64,000 nucleotides of DNA from JBCBXA01 sp039816825 (lineage in GTDB: Bacteria > Pseudomonadota > Alphaproteobacteria > Rhizobiales > Rhizobiaceae): NCBI GenBank assembly GCA_039816825.1, contig JBCBXA010000001.1, positions 1 through 64,000 of the forward strand. Reading direction: 5' to 3'. Positions 26,146-33,731 of this stretch are shown here, piece by piece (position 1 is the stretch's first letter; the number at the start of each line of letters is the position of its first letter). The position numbers and the translations under genes were made by a program. The notes under the pieces are model-generated. The model was not told where the DNA came from. It saw only the letters and a program-made list of their open reading frames with translations, and did no database searches.

Positions 26146-26490
26146 ATGAACCTTCGTCCACTCATATGTTTGGCCGCTGGCCTGACACTGGTTGGCTGCA
26201 CGACCATCTATTCTCGCAGCACGCTGGTCGGCGAATTCAACTTCAACGGCAAGAAGTATGACATCTATCAGGCGTTCCGAAACATTGAGGCCGGAGACGC
26301 GGGCTTGGTCAGAGTTTTGATGCCGAAAGGCCAGAGGCCGGAGGACTTGGGCGGCTTCCAAGCAATCGCTTACTGTAAAGAAGAGCTATTTGTCGGGCGC
26401 GAACGGGATTGCTTGAAGCTCTTCCGTACACGCCTTGAGGAACGGGCGAACCGCCCGAAGCGCGATAGAGAAGAAAGCTTCGAATACTGA
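26146..26490 (+). CDS. Small lipoprotein, tandem paralogue 1
   Basis: A 114-residue lipoprotein: a short signal peptide ends in lipobox LVGC (Cys19). The mature part has the core FNFNGKKYDIYQAFRNIEAG (about 30-49), then LGGFQAIAYC and a second Cys in RDCLKLFRTRL, and a charged Arg/Glu tail. The next gene is a clear paralogue of the same length. I do not recognise the family. Confidence 0.75.
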   Translation: MNLRPLICLAAGLTLVGCTTIYSRSTLVGEFNFNGKKYDIYQAFRNIEAGDAGLVRVLMPKGQRPEDLGGFQAIAYCKEELFVGRERDCLKLFRTRLEERANRPKRDREESFEY

Positions 26491-26572
26491 TTTCGGGGGT
26501 GAAGATCGAAGTGCCGAGCGTGGCATGCGCAGCCTCGTTTCGGTTTCTCGTTTTATGAATGCGGGGAGAGCT

Positions 26573-26917
26573 ATGAAAAACACCAAAGCCATTATCGCCG
26601 GTCTGGCCGCAACTCTGCTTCTCGCGGCCTGCAATCCCTATGCCGGCAGCGAGCGTATTCGTGGCTTTTCACATAACGGCAAGAGCTACGACATATATTC
26701 CGCGTTCCGCTCCAATTCGTCCCGTGGTACCGAAGAGAAGGTTATCCTGTTGACCGAAGCCGGTCGCAGCCCGGCTGACATTGGCGGTTTCTACGTTCGC
26801 GCCACATGCGTGTCCGACCGCGTGAGTCCAGCCTGCCTCGCCAAGTTCCGCGAACAGTTGGACAATCCACCCACACCGGCCAAGCGCGAAGAAAATGACG
26901 GCGGCGATGACTATTGA
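26573..26917 (+). CDS. Small lipoprotein, tandem paralogue 2
   Basis: The start at 26573 has GGGGAGAG just upstream and yields a 114-residue lipoprotein with lipobox LAAC (Cys20). Conserved with its neighbour: FSHNGKSYDIYSAFRSN, a degenerate middle, DIGGFYVRATC, PACLAKFREQL, and a charged tail rich in Asp/Glu. Two invariant Cys after the lipid-modified one suggest a disulfide. Promoter and function are unknown. Confidence 0.77.
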   Translation: MKNTKAIIAGLAATLLLAACNPYAGSERIRGFSHNGKSYDIYSAFRSNSSRGTEEKVILLTEAGRSPADIGGFYVRATCVSDRVSPACLAKFREQLDNPPTPAKREENDGGDDY

Positions 26918-26948
26918 CCGGCCGTGCTTTGCATAACCGCAAGCGCCG

Positions 26949-26978
26949 TTGACTTTCGGACGCATATACATCTATATC
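26949..26978 (+). promoter_or_regulatory. Candidate sigma-70 promoter of rpmJ
   Basis: TTGACT (26949-26954) and TATATC (26973-26978) with an 18-base spacer lie 87 bases before the L36 start, consistent with a strong housekeeping promoter and a leader of about 80 bases. Confidence 0.6.
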
Positions 26979-27064
26979 CGCGCCAACTCGGGCGCGCATG
27001 CGCCCTTATTTGTGCCGCCCGTACCCGCACCGTACGATGTCGGCGTCACCAACAGGACAGAACG

Positions 27065-27190
27065 ATGAAAATCAAGAATTCGCTCAAGTCCCTGAAGGGC
27101 CGCCATCGCGCCAATCGCATGGTTCGCCGCAAGGGCCGCATCTACATCATCAATAAAGAGAACCCACGGTTCAAAGCCCGCCAGGGCTGA
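27065..27190 (+). CDS. rpmJ: 50S ribosomal protein L36, cysteine-free form
   Basis: A 41-residue basic protein, [20 protein letters not shown] to the end FKARQG. It is the zinc-independent type B (YkgO) form without the Cys/His ligands of classic L36, which is the standard L36 in many Alphaproteobacteria. A strong promoter precedes it and an intrinsic terminator follows, so it is monocistronic. Confidence 0.95.
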   Translation: MKIKNSLKSLKGRHRANRMVRRKGRIYIINKENPRFKARQG

Positions 27191-27230
27191 ACTCAAGGGC
27201 TTTGCTCGGGCTTGCCTGAGCTGACTGTGC

Positions 27231-27264
27231 AACCGCTCTCATCTTGTGAGGGCGGTTTTTTCGT
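27231..27264 (+). terminator. Intrinsic terminator of rpmJ
   Basis: AACCGC-T-CTCA (27231-27241) pairs with TGAG-G-GCGGTT (27247-27257) and is followed by a run of T. It lies 40 bases after the L36 stop. Confidence 0.85.
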
Positions 27265-27364
27265 TTCTTGGGGCAAGACTGGTGCGCAGGAGGCGCGCGA
27301 CGGTGCGACCATGCGCACCGGATCGTGAATTTGACCGCGGGTGGTCACGCGCTACCATCTTTGC

Positions 27365-27997
27365 ATGACTTATCAGCGCGGTTCTCTCACACCCCTGTTT
27401 CTCAGCCTCGCCTTGGCGGTGGGCGTCACGACGGGTACGGCCTTGGCTCAAGACGTCCCAGCCAGCGCCGAGGCGGTTAAGGACACCAAGCCTGCGGCAC
27501 CAGAGGTGGAAGGCCGCAAAGGTCGGCTCGACCGGCTTTTTGCTGAACTCAAGCGCGAACGGGACCCTCAAAAGGCCAAGCGCATCTCAAACAGAATATG
27601 GATCGCCTGGTCGAGTTGGGATGATGATTCTATCGATCTGCTCATGCGTCGATCCAGTCAGGCCATTGATGCCAATCAGTTGCCCATGGCGCTCGACATT
27701 CTTGATCAGATCGTCGCTTTGGCACCGGACTATGCCGAAGCCTGGAACCGTAGGGCCACCGTGCACTTCATGCGCGGAGATTTCGAACTGTCGATTGCGG
27801 ATGTGGAGCAGACGCTTGCCCTGGAGCCGCGCCACTTTGGCGCGCTGACAGGGCTGGCCCAGATGATGCAGGCGCTGGACGAAAATGAGCGTGCCATTGT
27901 CGCTCTCCAGCAGGCGCTCAATGTTTATCCCGCCATGGAGGGACCCAAACAGGCGCTGATACGATTGCTTGAGGAGACGGAAGGTGAGAGCCTTTAG
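27365..27997 (+). CDS. Secreted tetratricopeptide-repeat protein
   Basis: A 210-residue protein. Starting at ATG 27365 gives a signal peptide ending GTALAQ (about residue 29). Three TPR units lie in the C-terminal half (about 100-205): QLPMALDILDQIVALAPDYA, EAWNRRATVHFMRGDFELSI and RHFGALTGLAQMMQALDENE. TPR proteins scaffold protein-protein contacts; the periplasmic partner is unknown. A hydrolase gene starts 32 bases later. Confidence 0.82.
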   Translation: MTYQRGSLTPLFLSLALAVGVTTGTALAQDVPASAEAVKDTKPAAPEVEGRKGRLDRLFAELKRERDPQKAKRISNRIWIAWSSWDDDSIDLLMRRSSQAIDANQLPMALDILDQIVALAPDYAEAWNRRATVHFMRGDFELSIADVEQTLALEPRHFGALTGLAQMMQALDENERAIVALQQALNVYPAMEGPKQALIRLLEETEGESL

Positions 27998-28029
27998 CTC
28001 GCCTTGGACGTCACGTATTCGGATCCTTC

Positions 28030-29022
28030 ATGTCTAGACAAACTGCGGCGGGCGCTGCGCTCGCACTGATAGCGCCACTTATTGTGCTGGGCGGCGGGCT
28101 GGCGCTGTGGTCGGCGTCACAGGCCCGACAGATCGAAGAGCGCTTCCCACCCATCGGGGACTTTGTAGTTGTCGATGGTCTGCGGCTGCATGTGGTGGAT
28201 AGTGGCGAAGCTGATCTTCCAGCGGTCCTGTTCATTCATGGCGCCAGCGCGAATCTCCGCGATCAGCATGCGGTTTATGCGGAGGCCTTGGACGGTATAG
28301 CCCGCACCATCTTTGTAGACCGCCCCGGCCACGGCTATTCAGAGCGTGGCGACGATATGATGGCCATGGCTGGACCCGAGCCGCAGTCGCGCCTGTTCGG
28401 GCAACTGCTCACCGAACTGGGCGTCGACCGTGCGGTGGTCTTAGGGCATTCCTACGGAGGTGCGGTGGCGACCACCATGGCCGTCACCGTTCCCGACAAG
28501 GTAGCCGGCCTCGTCAACATTGCCGGGCCCACCCACACATGGGACACGGGCATCGCATGGCATCACGACTATGCAGCTCCGCCCATTGTTGGCCCGGCTT
28601 TCGTGCGCACGGCGGTGATGCCATTTGCCCGGGCAACAGATGCTGTGGCCAAGGGGGTGGATGCGGTCTTTGAGCCCCAGCCGCTGCCTGAGGATTATCG
28701 CGAGCAAACAGCGCCAGACCTGACGCTGCGCCCGCTGGCTTTCCGCTCGAACAGCCAGGATATGGAAGTGCTGCTTGCCCACAATGAGCGCTTTACGGAA
28801 CGCTATGGTGAAATCAGCGCGCCGACATCCATCATCCATGGTGACGCTGACACGACTGTTGGCGTCAGCCTGCACAGCGAAAAGCTGGTGGAACAGGTTG
28901 ATGGTGCAGAGCTGCACGTCCTGCCGGGCGTGGGCCACAAGCCCGACTATGTGGCTGAGGACGTTGTGCTGCGCGAGATCAGGCGTGTGGCTGCGGCGGC
29001 GGGAATGCAGCTCGGGTCTTAG
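28030..29022 (+). CDS. Alpha/beta hydrolase with N-terminal membrane anchor
   Basis: The 330-residue protein begins with a hydrophobic segment (about 5-27) that may anchor it. The fold elements are VLFIHGASANLRDQHAVYAE (oxyanion region, about 65-84), GHSYGGAVAT (nucleophile Ser near 140), HGDADTTVG (Asp near 274) and GVGHKPDY (His near 305). It resembles haloalkane dehalogenase or epoxide hydrolase relatives, but the substrate cannot be told. Its TAG interlocks with the TAA of the convergent pyruvate kinase. Confidence 0.83.
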   Translation: MSRQTAAGAALALIAPLIVLGGGLALWSASQARQIEERFPPIGDFVVVDGLRLHVVDSGEADLPAVLFIHGASANLRDQHAVYAEALDGIARTIFVDRPGHGYSERGDDMMAMAGPEPQSRLFGQLLTELGVDRAVVLGHSYGGAVATTMAVTVPDKVAGLVNIAGPTHTWDTGIAWHHDYAAPPIVGPAFVRTAVMPFARATDAVAKGVDAVFEPQPLPEDYREQTAPDLTLRPLAFRSNSQDMEVLLAHNERFTERYGEISAPTSIIHGDADTTVGVSLHSEKLVEQVDGAELHVLPGVGHKPDYVAEDVVLREIRRVAAAAGMQLGS

Positions 29023-30458
29023 ACCCCACATCGGCCATCGCTCGAAAGGTAGGCCACGCGCAGCATGTTGGTCGTTCCCGGTGTTCGGAGCGGCACGCCT
29101 GCGGTAATGATGACCCGCTCGCCCGGCTGGGCATAGCCTTCATCGTAGGCCGCAGCACAGGCGCGATCGACCATTTGGTCCAGATCGTCCACGTCCGGCG
29201 ACACCACACAGTGAACGCCCCAGACCAGCGCCAGACGGCGGACGGTGCGGGTGATGGGTGAGAGCGCCAGGATCGGAATGGATGGCCGTTCTCGGCTCAT
29301 GCGCATGCCGGTTGTGCCGGACGCGGTGTAACAAACGATGGCGCTGAGATCGAGCGTCTCGGCCACCTGGCGACAGGCCATGGAGATGGCATCGGCGCCG
29401 GTCGCTTCCGCCTCGGGGCGCTGGGCGTTGATGATGGAGCGGTAATACTGGTCCTGCTCCACGCGCTCCGCGATGGCGTTCATCGTACTCACGGCTTCCA
29501 CCGGATAGGCGCCCGCAGCGCTCTCTGCGGAGAGCATGACGGCGTCGGCGCCCTCATAGACCGCGATGGCCACATCGGAGACTTCCGCGCGCGTGGGTAC
29601 CGGTGCATCGATCATCGATTCGAGCATCTGGGTCGCCACGACGCAGGGCTTGCCGGCCATGCGGGCGGCGCGGGTGAGCTGCTTCTGGATGCCGGGCACG
29701 CTTTCGATGGGCAGTTCAACGCCCAGATCGCCTCGGGCCACCATCACGCCGTCGGACAGTTCCATGATCTCGTCAATCCGCGCCATGGCTTGCGGCTTTT
29801 CGATCTTCGACATGATCGCCACTTTACCGCGGGAAATTTTGCGCACTTCGGCCAAATCCTCTGGGCGCTGCACAAAGCTCAGGGCGATCCAGTCCGCTTC
29901 GCCGGTGGCCAGCACTGCTTCGAGGTCTGCGCGGTCCTTGTCCGTCAAGGCGCCGATGGGCAGGTCTGTGTCTGGCAGGCTCACGCCCTTGCGGCTCGAA
30001 AGCTTGGTGCCGGCCACTACTTCAGCCACGCATCGCTTGGGGCTGCATTCACGGGCGACCAGTTGCACCTTGCCGTCATCCACCAGCAGGCGATGGCCTT
30101 CTTCAAGCGACTCCAGGATTTCGGGGTGAGGGAGATGGACGCGCTTCTTGTCACCGGGCGTCACGTCATCGTCGAGGACAATCGTGTCGCCCACTTCAAC
30201 AGCGACCGATTTGTCGGCGAACTCTCCCAGACGCAGTTTTGGCCCCTGCAGGTCGGCCAGAATGCCGATAGGTCGGCCCACTTCCGCTTCTACGGAGCGG
30301 ATCCGCTCAATCAGGCTGCGCATCACATCGTGGGGCGCGTGGCTCATATTGATCCGGAACACGTCGGCACCGGCCAGATGCAGAGCCTTGATCTGTTCGC
30401 GTTCAGAAGAGGCGGGGCCGAGGGTGGCGAGGATCTTCACCTTGCGCGAGCGTTTCAT
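29019..30458 (-). CDS. pyk: Pyruvate kinase
   Basis: A 479-residue enzyme of usual length converting phosphoenolpyruvate and ADP to pyruvate and ATP in the cytoplasm. N-terminal KILATLGPASSE, the substrate-Mg2+ site IMSKIEKPQAM (about 218-228), the signature LGVELPIESVPGIQKQL, and TQMLESMIDAPVPTRAEVSD (about 278-297) are all intact. The C-terminal domain has the allosteric-site fold (YTASGTTGMRMSRERPSIPI). It appears to be a single-gene unit. Confidence 0.97.
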   Translation of the reverse strand: MKRSRKVKILATLGPASSEREQIKALHLAGADVFRINMSHAPHDVMRSLIERIRSVEAEVGRPIGILADLQGPKLRLGEFADKSVAVEVGDTIVLDDDVTPGDKKRVHLPHPEILESLEEGHRLLVDDGKVQLVARECSPKRCVAEVVAGTKLSSRKGVSLPDTDLPIGALTDKDRADLEAVLATGEADWIALSFVQRPEDLAEVRKISRGKVAIMSKIEKPQAMARIDEIMELSDGVMVARGDLGVELPIESVPGIQKQLTRAARMAGKPCVVATQMLESMIDAPVPTRAEVSDVAIAVYEGADAVMLSAESAAGAYPVEAVSTMNAIAERVEQDQYYRSIINAQRPEAEATGADAISMACRQVAETLDLSAIVCYTASGTTGMRMSRERPSIPILALSPITRTVRRLALVWGVHCVVSPDVDDLDQMVDRACAAAYDEGYAQPGERVIITAGVPLRTPGTTNMLRVAYLSSDGRCGV

Positions 30459-30610
30459 ACGCGGTCCTTCCGACTGGCAGGCCCAACGACGCTGTCAGCT
30501 TAAATCGATTGTATTGCAGGACCATGCTTTAGGCCCAGCGATCACAAATCGCAAATGGGTGAAGCGCGTATGACGGTGAATTTGGGAAATGATGGTGGTT
30601 GCGGGCCGGA

Positions 30611-31048
30611 TCAGCCGTTTGGGTTGGAACCCGTGGATCGGCCATCGGCGGTGAGACGGACCATCCAGCTTTGCTGATCAGCGGTGTCGATCTCCTGAAA
30701 GCCGGTGCGCTCATAGCCGCGGGAGAAGCAGTCTTTCACGCCCTCAATCTTGAACTCGCGATCATCGGTGCACATGAAAATCTCACCGCGCCATTGGCCG
30801 CCAGTGTCAGCGTCTTCAGCGTAAAGATAGTAATAGCGGGAGACGAGTTCGCCCTTCAGGACGGAGGCACAGCTTTCAGCCGGCACTCGAAACCAACCTT
30901 CGGTGATCCATTCGTCGGACTGGCGATAGCCAACAGCCACGCCCACCAAGGCATTGGTGGCGTTGCACACCCGGAAGTCGGCCAAGGCCGCTCCCGCTGG
31001 CGCCAAGAACGTGGTTGCAAACAGTGTGGCAATGGCGAGGAAGCGCAT
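30611..31048 (-). CDS. DUF1036 secreted protein
   Basis: The start at 31048 (MRFLAIATLFATTFLAPAGA) supplies a signal peptide; 145 residues in total. The DUF1036 domain spans almost all of the mature chain: DFRVCNATNALVGVAVGYRQ, ITEGWFRVPAESCASVLKGE, RYYYLYAEDADTGGQWRGE and MCTDDREFKIEGVKDCFSRG. Four cysteines could form two disulfides. Common in Alphaproteobacteria, function unknown. A near-consensus CtrA box lies 77-91 bases upstream. Confidence 0.87.
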   Translation of the reverse strand: MRFLAIATLFATTFLAPAGAALADFRVCNATNALVGVAVGYRQSDEWITEGWFRVPAESCASVLKGELVSRYYYLYAEDADTGGQWRGEIFMCTDDREFKIEGVKDCFSRGYERTGFQEIDTADQQSWMVRLTADGRSTGSNPNG

Positions 31049-31124
31049 CCCGACCGGTCCTTTTTCGTCCACCGCAGCTTCAGTCAATCTCCCCCGGTTG
31101 TGACGAAATCAAGTCACCAAAGCG

Positions 31125-31139
31125 TTAACTCCTCGCTAA
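31125..31139. promoter_or_regulatory. Candidate CtrA box near the DUF1036 gene
   Basis: TTAA-CTCCTCG-CTAA followed by CC, seven of eight core matches to TTAA-N7-TTAA. It sits between the divergently placed 5' end of the DUF1036 gene and the 3' end of the DMT transporter, so the only gene it could control is DUF1036. Confidence 0.35.
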
Positions 31140-31173
31140 CCATGTGCGTTTGTCGCGGTTTGGGAGCGGCGCA

Positions 31174-32115
31174 TTACCCCTTGCGCGGGCGCGCCATGAA
31201 AATGCCCGCAAGGATCAGCGCACCGCCCGCCGCCTGATAGGCTGTCAGGTGTTCGCCAAAAAACGCCCAGCCGAGGAATGCCGCGGCCACCACTTCCATG
31301 AAGATCACAAGCGATGAGAACGCCGCGGACAAAGAGCCAATGGCGACTGCAAGCAGGCCTTGGCCACCCGCATGCGATATGATGCCAAGGGCCAGAAGAG
31401 CGATAGCTCCGCCGATGGTGGTGGGCAGGAAGGTTTCTCCGGACACCAGCGCGATCACCAGTAATGCGGCGGCCGTGATGACGGAGGAATGGAAGGTCAG
31501 CGTGGCCGGCTTCACATCTGTGGTTCGGCGGGCAAAGCGGAATGTCAGAATATAGGTGGCGAAGAAGAAGGACGTGATCAGTCCGGCTAGATCTCCCCAC
31601 AACCGCTCCGGAGCGGCGACGATGCCGCCGCCGACCAGCAGAAGCGCGCCGGCGATGCAGATCACGATGCCGCCAAACATGGCCCGGGTGACGTGCTCGC
31701 CGAGAACCCAGTTTGATAAAAGCAACACCCAGACCGGTGAGAGACAGGCCAGCAGAGTCGCGTTGGCCATCGTCGTGTTGAAAATGGCGATGTGCCAGAA
31801 GGCCAGATCTCCAGCGAAGGCTAGCCCCGATAGGACCACCAACTTGTTTGTTGAGAAGAACGCCGGCCTTTGACGGCTTTCGACCCATGCCCAGATGAAA
31901 AGAACGGGCAGTGCCAGCCCCGCGCGCCAGAAGGCCGAGGCAAACATGTCGAGGCCTGACCAGCGGGCGAAGGCCGGGCTTGAGCCCATCGCCAGAGCAC
32001 CAATCACCAGCAGGGTGGCGGCCAGCCCAACTGACAGGCCTGCCCCTTGCGCAACCTGTCCAGGGGCGGCTGGCGGCAGGCCACGGGGCGCGTTCGATTG
32101 GCTGGTGATGGTCAA
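31174..32115 (-). CDS. EamA/DMT-family transporter
   Basis: A 313-residue inner-membrane protein with ten predicted helices in two EamA repeats (about 30-155 and 165-310). It starts with TTG at 32115, supported by GGGGGC upstream and by a reading that begins MTITSQSNAPRG. Typical phrases are LLACLSPVWVLLLSNWVLGE and ALGIISHAGGQGLLAVAIGS. Substrates of this family are small metabolites and cannot be inferred here. Confidence 0.88.
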   Translation of the reverse strand: MTITSQSNAPRGLPPAAPGQVAQGAGLSVGLAATLLVIGALAMGSSPAFARWSGLDMFASAFWRAGLALPVLFIWAWVESRQRPAFFSTNKLVVLSGLAFAGDLAFWHIAIFNTTMANATLLACLSPVWVLLLSNWVLGEHVTRAMFGGIVICIAGALLLVGGGIVAAPERLWGDLAGLITSFFFATYILTFRFARRTTDVKPATLTFHSSVITAAALLVIALVSGETFLPTTIGGAIALLALGIISHAGGQGLLAVAIGSLSAAFSSLVIFMEVVAAAFLGWAFFGEHLTAYQAAGGALILAGIFMARPRKG

Positions 32116-32217
32116 GCAAAGCCCCCGTTGGTTTTTCTATAGGTGGTGTCTTTCCGACGGTCTCCGCCTTGCGCTAGAGCTTCTGTCGCTCCATGCAGGC
32201 CCCAGACTTTTATCAGT

Positions 32218-33048
32218 ATGACGAAGCCCATGGCGCCAAACCAGTCAGAAGCACACCACCCAGCGTTCACAGAAATTGAAGGCGACCTGTCCTCCGGTGT
32301 GCTGATCGTATGCGATCATGCCAGCAATTTTGTCCCGCCTGAGTATGACAATCTCGGGTTGCCGCCTTCCTCGTTTGAGCGCCACATCGCCTATGATATT
32401 GGCGTTGCGGGCGTTGTGCGACACATGTGTGATCGCCTGGGCTGCCCGGCTATCTTAAGCCATTTCTCGCGGCTGCTCATCGATCCGAATAGAGGTATGG
32501 ACGATCCGACTCTCGTCATGCGCCTGTCTGATGGCCAGGTGGTTCCAGGGAACCATCCCATCACGCAGACCGAGAGAGGCCGCCGGATCGAGCGTTTCCA
32601 TCAGCCTTACCATGATGCGCTGGCACGCCGGATCGAGGCGTTTGAAGCGGTTGGCGTGACACCGGCGCTGTTCTCCATCCACTCGTTTACACCCGTATGG
32701 CGTGGCGCCAAGCGCCCATGGGAGGTGGCTATGCTTTGCGATGTGGATACGGGTTTCCATGGCCACATGCTGCATGGATTGCGGAAACACTCTCATCTGA
32801 CCGTGGGCGACAATGAGCCCTATGACGGGGCGCTGGCTGGTGATTGTATGCACACCCATGGATTGCGCCGTGGCCTGCAACATGCGTTGGTGGAACTGAG
32901 ACAGAATCTGATCGCAAATGCAGAAGGACAGCGAGAATGGGCGGATATTCTGTCGCCCATCGTGCGTGACTTCACTATCGATCCGGCCAATCGCACCAAG
33001 CTATTTGTGACCTCCCGCACCGGACCCTACATGCGTATCGAGAACTGA
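32218..33048 (+). CDS. N-formylglutamate amidohydrolase family protein (copy 2)
   Basis: A 276-residue product from ATG 32218. Motifs: VLIVCDHASNFVPPEYDN (about 28-45), LLIDPNRGMDDPTLV (about 88-102), SIHSFTPVWRG (about 154), and TVGDNEPYDGALAGDCMHTH (about 198-217). It differs from copy 1 by a shorter length and lacks its PRAYVDLNREP form; it is the clade often found beside DUF1244. The DUF1244 gene begins 10 bases later and gapR follows. The substrate may not be N-formylglutamate. Confidence 0.87.
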   Translation: MTKPMAPNQSEAHHPAFTEIEGDLSSGVLIVCDHASNFVPPEYDNLGLPPSSFERHIAYDIGVAGVVRHMCDRLGCPAILSHFSRLLIDPNRGMDDPTLVMRLSDGQVVPGNHPITQTERGRRIERFHQPYHDALARRIEAFEAVGVTPALFSIHSFTPVWRGAKRPWEVAMLCDVDTGFHGHMLHGLRKHSHLTVGDNEPYDGALAGDCMHTHGLRRGLQHALVELRQNLIANAEGQREWADILSPIVRDFTIDPANRTKLFVTSRTGPYMRIEN

Positions 33049-33058
33049 GGAGCGTGCC

Positions 33059-33385
33059 ATGACCAACATTCCCGACATTGATCCGCAGACACGCACTGAA
33101 CTGGAGGCGGCGGCCTTCCGTCGGCTGGTACAGCATCTGCGTGAGCGCACCGATGTTCAGAACATCGACATGATGAATCTGGCGGGCTTCTGCCGCAACT
33201 GCATGTCCCGCTGGTACGATGAGGCAGCGGCAGAGAAGGGCATTGAAATCGGCAAGATGCCCGCACGGGAGATCATTTACGGCATGCCGTTTGATGAGTG
33301 GCGCGGCAAATATCAAACGGAAGCCACAGGCGACCAGCAGGCTCAGTTCAAAGACGCCATGGCTCGGCACGAGGAATCGCGCTAG
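33059..33385 (+). CDS. DUF1244 family protein
   Basis: A 108-residue cytoplasmic protein with the conserved core RRLVQHLRERTDVQNIDMMN, LAGFCRNCMSRWYDEAAAEK and MPAREIIYGMPFDEWRGKYQ. The paired Cys in CRNC could bind metal. The ribosome site GAGGAG sits just upstream, overlapping the region after the previous stop. Function unknown in the family. Confidence 0.92.
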   Translation: MTNIPDIDPQTRTELEAAAFRRLVQHLRERTDVQNIDMMNLAGFCRNCMSRWYDEAAAEKGIEIGKMPAREIIYGMPFDEWRGKYQTEATGDQQAQFKDAMARHEESR

Positions 33386-33451
33386 GCGAGCCATTCAGAT
33401 TCGAACGCTGGCTGCGGCAGGCGCTTCAGCACGGAACAGGGGAACAGCATC

Positions 33452-33721
33452 ATGGTGGATGCCACAGGTTTTGCACGCGAGCAGTTGCGCTCCTTCATTG
33501 AGCGGATCGAGCGGCTCGAAGAGCAGAAGAAAGAGATCTCCGACGATATTCGCGACGTCTTTGCAGAGGCAAAAGGCAATGGATTTGACGTGAAAGTCAT
33601 GCGCCAGATCGTGCGGATGCGGAAGGTAGATGCGTCCCAACGCGAGGAAGAAGATGCGGTTCGTGATCTCTACATGACCGCTCTCGGCATGCTGCCCGAT
33701 CTGCAGGCTGACGACAGCTAG
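33452..33721 (+). CDS. gapR: Nucleoid-associated protein GapR (DUF2312)
   Basis: An 89-residue coiled-coil protein with the hallmark [40 protein letters not shown] and QIVRMRKVD. GapR forms tetramers that encircle overtwisted AT-rich DNA and help gyrase and topoisomerase IV during replication in Caulobacter. AACAGGGGAAC precedes the ATG. It lies 66 bases after DUF1244 and may share its transcript. Confidence 0.95.
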   Translation: MVDATGFAREQLRSFIERIERLEEQKKEISDDIRDVFAEAKGNGFDVKVMRQIVRMRKVDASQREEEDAVRDLYMTALGMLPDLQADDS

Positions 33722-33731
33722 CTTTGGATTT

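Noticed and set aside
31136..32119. A 327-codon minus-strand frame overlapping the DMT transporter in another frame
   Set aside because: The 31174-32115 frame encodes ten membrane helices of the EamA family, whereas this one is Arg/His-rich without hydrophobic segments.
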